NCBI GenBank assembly: GCA_963704565.1
Contig: OY969917.1
Span: 1,488,001-1,552,000, forward strand
Direction: 5' to 3'
Length of the DNA stretch: 64,000 bases
DNA from: Rhodoblastus sp963704565
GTDB lineage: Bacteria > Pseudomonadota > Alphaproteobacteria > Rhizobiales > Beijerinckiaceae
Below the pieces are notes generated by a model. That model saw only the letters and a program-made list of their open reading frames with translations, searched no databases and was not told where the DNA came from. Numbering within the stretch: the first letter of the stretch is position 1; each line of letters starts with the position of its first letter. Shown piece after piece: positions 59,678-64,000 of the stretch. The position numbers were made by a program, and so were the translations under genes.

Positions 59678-60418
59678 TCAGGCGTCCTCGTCGTAGCGGT
59701 AGCCGACGCCGTGAACCGTCTGGACGATGCGGGGATGGGCCGGGTCGCGCTCGATCTTGCGCCGCAGGATCGAGACATATTGGTCGAGGGCGCGGCTGTT
59801 GGGCATATAGTCGCGGCCCCAGGCGCTGTCGAACAATTCGTCGCGCGACACCGCCTTGCCCGCCCGATCGCGCAGGGTCTTGAGGATCGCCAATTCGCGC
59901 GGCGCGAGGTCGATGCTCTGGCCGCCGCGCCAGGCGCGCAGCGCCTCGGGATCAATTTCCAGATCGCCCATGCGCCACCGCTGCGAAGGTTTGGGCGTCG
60001 CGACCGGCGCGGCCGGCTGGGCCTCGACCTTCTGGGCCTGGACTTTCTGCGAAAAGACCTGGGCCCGGCGCAGGCCAGCCTTGATCCGCGCCACCAGTTC
60101 GCGAGCGGAGAAAGGCTTGGCGATATAATCGTCGGCGCCGATTTCGAGCCCGATCACCCGGTCGATCTCGGCGCCGCGCGCCGAGAGCAGCAGGATCGGC
60201 GTGTGCGAATCGCGCGCGCGGATGCGCCGGCACAGGTCGAGGCCATCGAGATGGGGCATCATCACGTCGAACAGGCAAAGCGCCGGCGCCTCCTCGGTGA
60301 AGGCGCGCCAGGCCGCCTCGCCATCCTCTGCGACGATGCAGTCGATCCCCTCCAGCGCCAGAAGGTCGGTCAGCCCGGCGCGCAGATTGGGATCGTCCTC
60401 GGCGATGAGAATTTTCAT
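59678..60418 (-). CDS. OmpR-family response regulator
   Basis: A 246-residue two-component regulator. Receiver domain with D8-D9, phospho-acceptor D51 (LCLFDVMMP), and K in IAKPFSARE; a Gln/Ala/Pro linker (about 125-150); and a winged-helix DNA-binding domain (IDLAPRELAILKTLRDRAGK; YVSILRRKIERDPAHPRIVQ-TVHGVGYRY). Its start codon overlaps the kinase stop (ATGA), so kinase and regulator are coupled. Target genes unknown; pqqA is the next gene on the same strand. Confidence 0.92.
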   Translation of the reverse strand: MKILIAEDDPNLRAGLTDLLALEGIDCIVAEDGEAAWRAFTEEAPALCLFDVMMPHLDGLDLCRRIRARDSHTPILLLSARGAEIDRVIGLEIGADDYIAKPFSARELVARIKAGLRRAQVFSQKVQAQKVEAQPAAPVATPKPSQRWRMGDLEIDPEALRAWRGGQSIDLAPRELAILKTLRDRAGKAVSRDELFDSAWGRDYMPNSRALDQYVSILRRKIERDPAHPRIVQTVHGVGYRYDEDA

Positions 60419-61923
60419 CCCGCCCCTTCCTCGGCCGAAGCGCGGATGGTGGCGCGCGCCCTCAAGCCGGGATCGGCGCCGGAGAGGGAAAAGCTTCCGC
60501 CATTGGCGCGCGCCAACTCCTGGACGATCGACAGGCCCAGGCCGTGAGACGGCTTGGCTGTGTCGCCGCCCGCGCCGGGGGCGCCATGGTCGCGCACTTC
60601 GATCATCAGCAGACCGTCGCGCCAGGAAATCGCGACGTCAATCCTCCCGGGGGCGTATTTGCGGGCGTTGTCGAGCAGGTTGATGAGAATGCGCTCGAAG
60701 GCGCTGGCGTCGAAGCGCAGCCTTCCCACGGCCGCGCAATCGGTCTCGCAAAGGCAGTTCGAAGCCGACAGCAGCCGCTCGTAGCGGGCGACGACGCGGT
60801 GCGCGAGGTCGCAAGGGTCTGCGGCGGAGAGTTTCGGCGCCGCTTGCCCATTGCGGTCGCCGAAAATGGTGTCGCCCGCCAGCGCGTCGAGCCGGTCGAT
60901 TTCTTCCGTCAGCACGGCGCAATAGCGGTCCACGCCCGCGACGTCCCCCGCCTTGCGGGAAATGAGTTCGGCATAGAGCTTGAGATTGGCGAGCGGGGTG
61001 CGCAGATCGTGCGACAGCCGCGTGGCCAGCGCCGCCCGCTTGGCGGCCTCGGCCAGCCGCGCCTTTTCCGCCCGGCGCGCCTGAAACACCAGCAGCAGCC
61101 AGACCAAAGCCAAAGGCGCGGCCAGCGCCAGCCGCCCGAAAACGCTATGGCCCGGCGCCCTCGGGCCAAAGGCGTCGACCGCCCAGCCATGCAGCGCCCC
61201 GCTCAGGAGAAAGCTTTCATAGCCTTCCGGCGCCAGGCCTTCCTGCCAGATCGCCTGGCCGAAAGGATCGCGCAGGCGGAAGGCCCAGCCGGGAAATTCC
61301 TGGGCGCGCTTCGCCAGCGCCGCGGTCAGATCGGGAAAGATGAAACGCGCGTTGAGCGCGATACAGGTTTCCTTGCGCGTCTCCTGCGCGCCGACGCGCA
61401 GGCATTCGAAATAATATTCGCCGGCGGCGTCGGGGAACCAGCCGTTGACGAAATCGCCCTCGCGCAACAGGCTGGCGACCCCGATCAGGGTCCGCAGCCT
61501 TTCCTCCCACATTTTCGGCGCGGCCAGCGGGTCTTCGGGCGGGAAAAGCGTCTGGTCGCCCTCGCGGATGAGGACAAGCAAATCCTGATCGTAGCTGGAA
61601 ACCACCCGCCACAAGGCGCTGGGCGGGTCGAGCCCTTCGGCCGCCGCACGATTGACATTGACCCGCGCGAAAGCCGCGAGGGTGGAGACCTCGCCGGCCG
61701 CCGTCACGCCCATGACCTCCGCCACCGCTTGCGCGCCGCGCCGGGAATTTTCGCGCAGGGCGCGATAATCGGCGTCGAGCCATTGGGCGGCGAGCAGCGC
61801 GACAAAGCCGAGCGGCAAGGCGTAAAGCAGCGCCTGGCGGGCGGTCGCGGCCCAAGAGTCGACCGAAGAGTCGGGCCTGGATCCGGTCGCGCGCGGCGCG
61901 AATTTTTCCAAAAGCGATTTCAC
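60415..61923 (-). CDS. Membrane sensor histidine kinase
   Basis: A 502-residue kinase with a first membrane helix (about residues 33-52, ALLYALPLGFVALLAAQWL), a periplasmic sensor of ~190 residues with no known domain, a second helix (about 265-285, LALAAPLALVWLLLVFQARR), a short coiled linker, HisKA with the phospho-histidine near 304 (LSHDLRTPLANLKLYAELI), and an ATPase domain (NLLDNARKYAPG; GLGLSIVQELARANGG). No HAMP domain is evident. The start is GTG at 61923 after AAGGAAA. It is upstream of and coupled to the regulator. Confidence 0.9.
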   Translation of the reverse strand: MKSLLEKFAPRATGSRPDSSVDSWAATARQALLYALPLGFVALLAAQWLDADYRALRENSRRGAQAVAEVMGVTAAGEVSTLAAFARVNVNRAAAEGLDPPSALWRVVSSYDQDLLVLIREGDQTLFPPEDPLAAPKMWEERLRTLIGVASLLREGDFVNGWFPDAAGEYYFECLRVGAQETRKETCIALNARFIFPDLTAALAKRAQEFPGWAFRLRDPFGQAIWQEGLAPEGYESFLLSGALHGWAVDAFGPRAPGHSVFGRLALAAPLALVWLLLVFQARRAEKARLAEAAKRAALATRLSHDLRTPLANLKLYAELISRKAGDVAGVDRYCAVLTEEIDRLDALAGDTIFGDRNGQAAPKLSAADPCDLAHRVVARYERLLSASNCLCETDCAAVGRLRFDASAFERILINLLDNARKYAPGRIDVAISWRDGLLMIEVRDHGAPGAGGDTAKPSHGLGLSIVQELARANGGSFSLSGADPGLRARATIRASAEEGAG

Positions 61924-62015
61924 GTCTTTCCTTTTCGCCGCTTCCCCTTTGTCGCGCGCGATTTGCCAATGCGCCACAAGTTGCGGCAAAAAAGAAGAGG
62001 AAGGATTGCGAAATT

Positions 62016-62759
62016 TTGCCCGATCGCCGCGCCGAACCCGAAAATCCGCCCGCGCCGCGCGTCCTTGCCCTTGGCGACGCCGCCGCGACGGTGTTTTTCG
62101 GCGCGCTTGTCGCGCCAGAGATTCACGCCCAAGTCCGCGCCTTCTGCGCCGCGCTCGCCGCCGCGCCGATCGCCGGCGTCGAGGAATGGGCGCCGGCTTT
62201 CGCCTCCGCCACCGTGTGGTACGATCCGGACCGGATCGCTTTCGACGATCTTGCTGTACGGCTCGCCGCGCTGGCCCAGGCGCCCGCAACCGTGGCTCCC
62301 ACAGGCGCCCTGTTCGAAATTCCCTTCTGCGTCGAGGGCGATTTCGCCCCCGATCTCGACGAAGTCGTGCGGCTCAAAAGTCTGACGGCGCGGGACTGGC
62401 TGAAAAAATTCGGCGAATTGACGCTTGAGGTCTTTATGCTCGGCTTCCAGCCCGGCTTCGCCTATCTCGGCGTGCTGCCCGAGGCGCTGTCGGTCCCGCG
62501 CCTCGCCACGCCGCGCCCAAAGATTCCCGCCGGCTCGGTCGCCATCGCCGATTCCATGTGCGCCGCCTATCCCTTTGCAAGCCCCGGCGGCTGGCGCCTG
62601 ATCGGCCGCACCCCGGCGGTTTTGTTCGACGTGAACAACGACGCGCGCCCGGCCTTGCTCGCGCCCGGCGACCGCGTGCGCTGGCGCGAGGTGTCGCGCG
62701 CCGAATATGACGCGCTGAATGGCTGCTGTCGCGCCGACGATCTGCGGGTGGAAAAATGA
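62016..62759 (+). CDS. pxpB: 5-oxoprolinase subunit PxpB (KipI-like)
   Basis: A 247-residue allophanate-hydrolase subunit 1-type protein. It has FEIPFCVEGDFAPDLDEVVR, LEVFMLGFQPGFAYLGVLP and LATPRPKIPAGSVAIADSMC-AAYPFASPGGWRLIGRTP, all family hallmarks. With PxpA and PxpC it hydrolyses 5-oxoproline with ATP. The start is TTG at 62016 after AGGAAGGA. It overlaps pxpC by ATGA; pxpA is not seen before the window ends. Confidence 0.92.
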   Translation: MPDRRAEPENPPAPRVLALGDAAATVFFGALVAPEIHAQVRAFCAALAAAPIAGVEEWAPAFASATVWYDPDRIAFDDLAVRLAALAQAPATVAPTGALFEIPFCVEGDFAPDLDEVVRLKSLTARDWLKKFGELTLEVFMLGFQPGFAYLGVLPEALSVPRLATPRPKIPAGSVAIADSMCAAYPFASPGGWRLIGRTPAVLFDVNNDARPALLAPGDRVRWREVSRAEYDALNGCCRADDLRVEK

Positions 62760-63763
62760 GCGCGCGCCTGACCGTTTTGCGCCCCGGCGCCGGCGTCACG
62801 GCGCAGGATTTCGGCCGCAAGAAATTTCGCGCCTTGGGCGTCGCGCTTTCCGGCGCGCTCGATCCAGTTTTTCTGGCCTCAGCCAATATCTTGGCGGGCG
62901 CGCCCGAGGGCGCCGCCGGGCTGGAAATCCTGCTCGCCGCGCCCGAACTTCGCATGACCGAAGGCGCGGCGCGGATCGGTCTTGCCGGTGATTTTTCCGG
63001 CGTGATTGAGCGGGCAGAGGGCGGGCGCGAAGGAATCTCCTCGTGGCGCGGCGTGGTTTTGCGCGCGGGCGACGTTCTGGGGCTGAAACTCGGGCGCGGC
63101 CCGGCTTTTCTCGGCTTTTCCGGCGGGCTCGACCTGCCCAAGGTTCTCGGCTCGCGCGCGACCTTCTTGCGCGCGGGTTTCGGCGGACTGGAAGGCCGCG
63201 CTTTGCGCGCCGGCGACACGCTTTGCTGCGGCGCGGCCGAGGGCGGCGATGTTTCCGCGCCGCCGTTATGGCATGAAGCCGGCCCGATCCGCTTCATCTC
63301 CGGCCCGCAAGACGATCATTTCACGCCCGAGGCGCTCAAAACATTCGCCACGGCGCAATGGCGCGTCGGCGCCGACAGCGACCGCATGGGCCTGCGCCTC
63401 ACCGGCCCGCGCCTCGCCCACAATGCGCTGGGCGCCAATATTGTCTCCGACGGCGCGACCCCCGGCGCGATCCAGGGCCCCGGCGACGGCCAGCCGATCG
63501 TGTTGCGCGCCGATGGACAGACCTCCGGCGGCTACGCCAAGATCGGCTGCGTCATCTCCGCCGACCTGCCCAGGCTCGCCCATCTCGCGCCGGGCGATGT
63601 TTTGAGCTTCGCGCGAGTGGATCATGAAGAAGCCGCGACGGCGCGGCGCCGGGCGCGCGAGATTTTTGAGGAATGGCGGGCGCGCGTGGCGCCGACGGGA
63701 ATTCTGGACGACGGGAAATTATGGACCGAAAATCTGATCAGCGGCGCGACTTGGGGGGAGTGA
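62756..63763 (+). CDS. pxpC: 5-oxoprolinase subunit PxpC (KipA-like)
   Basis: A 335-residue biotin-dependent-carboxylase-like / allophanate-hydrolase subunit 2-type protein: RPGAGVTAQDFGRKKFRALG (normally PGxxTTVQDxGRxGxxxxG), FLGFSGGLDLPKVLGSRATF, SDRMGLRLTGPRLA, and SDGATPGAIQGPGDGQPIVL-RADGQTSGGYAKIGCV. It forms the catalytic core with PxpB. The start overlaps the pxpB stop (ATGA). Confidence 0.92.
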   Translation: MSARLTVLRPGAGVTAQDFGRKKFRALGVALSGALDPVFLASANILAGAPEGAAGLEILLAAPELRMTEGAARIGLAGDFSGVIERAEGGREGISSWRGVVLRAGDVLGLKLGRGPAFLGFSGGLDLPKVLGSRATFLRAGFGGLEGRALRAGDTLCCGAAEGGDVSAPPLWHEAGPIRFISGPQDDHFTPEALKTFATAQWRVGADSDRMGLRLTGPRLAHNALGANIVSDGATPGAIQGPGDGQPIVLRADGQTSGGYAKIGCVISADLPRLAHLAPGDVLSFARVDHEEAATARRRAREIFEEWRARVAPTGILDDGKLWTENLISGATWGE

Positions 63764-64000
63764 GAGCCACGCCTCGATTTCAATGTTGGCTTCCGGTTCG
63801 TTCCCGCGGGAACCGCGAGGCTCAAACTTCGAGCCCGACAGGTCTCTGACCGGACACGAGTTTGCGTTGCAACTTTCAAGAATTTTGCAATGCGAATCGT
63901 ACCCATTGAAATCAACGGGTTGGCCGGCGCCGAATTTGGGTGCAAAAAAGGGGGTCCGCCGTTCACATCCGCAAAGGCTCGACGCGATCGGAGTCCAAAA
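63764..64000. other. Non-coding end of the window
   Basis: No gene is recognised in these 237 bases. They contain an AT-richer stretch (TTGCAACTTTCAAGAATTTT, about 63865) and a G-run GCAAAAAAGGGGGTCC (63943 on). No tRNA cloverleaf was found. Confidence 0.4.

Overview
This is a GC-rich chromosomal window of an alphaproteobacterium, most likely of the order Hyphomicrobiales (Rhizobiales). Markers for this are divK-pleD, dusB-ntrB-ntrC, a fused ispDF, exoR, and valS / popZ / tolC / pcm in one cluster. A 25-codon pqqA gene fits a PQQ-using methylotroph or a relative (Beijerinckiaceae/Methylocystaceae type), but the genus cannot be fixed from the sequence alone. No rRNA, tRNA or CRISPR array was found.

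Layout. 1-12.6 kb: 3' part of alaS, an outer-membrane channel-like protein, a secreted TPR protein, a SixA-type phosphatase, the ycjX-ycjF pair, a 2Fe-2S ferredoxin, DUF3572, divK-pleD and an orphan DsrC/TusE protein. 12.8-23.9 kb: a GNAT-like protein, IS110 copy A, a HIT protein, a coupled fnr-azlC-azlD operon, NAD kinase, a Nudix hydrolase, DUF2336, a CitE-like protein, a nitroreductase, a secreted protein and a small cytochrome c. 24-30.9 kb: an adhesin module, made of a 1605-residue strand-loop-strand repeat protein with a C-terminal Hint domain and its presumed O-heptosyltransferase, next to an AT-rich leader. 30.9-43.4 kb: aldo/keto reductase, deoxyribosyltransferase, TM2 protein, thrS, AmpG-like permease, yidD, MipA, exoR, valS. 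43.5-44.7 kb: IS110 copy B, inverted relative to A. 44.9-51.8 kb: popZ-tolC-pcm, small envelope proteins, two cyclophilins, coaD. 52-64 kb: ntrC-ntrB-dusB, ispDF, cinA, a frameshifted matB, pqqA, a two-component system and pxpBC.

Three observations stand out. (1) The two 1149-bp IS110 elements differ at one base and sit in the same motif of a dispersed palindromic (REP-like) repeat. The 195-nt leader upstream of each transposase contains, in order, a perfect 34-bp palindrome, short stretches matching both halves of the target, and short stretches matching both element ends. This is the layout expected of a bridge RNA. (2) A ~42-bp T-shaped palindrome has entered the hairpin loops of the REP-like repeats at least five times, giving nested repeats. 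(3) The adhesin carries repeats of the kind glycosylated in autotransporters, but has a Hint domain where the beta-barrel would be.

Repeats have shaped genes here. They supply the last codons of matB and of the CitE-like gene and appear to truncate a secreted ORF. The IS110 copies lie between valS and popZ and upstream of the HIT gene.
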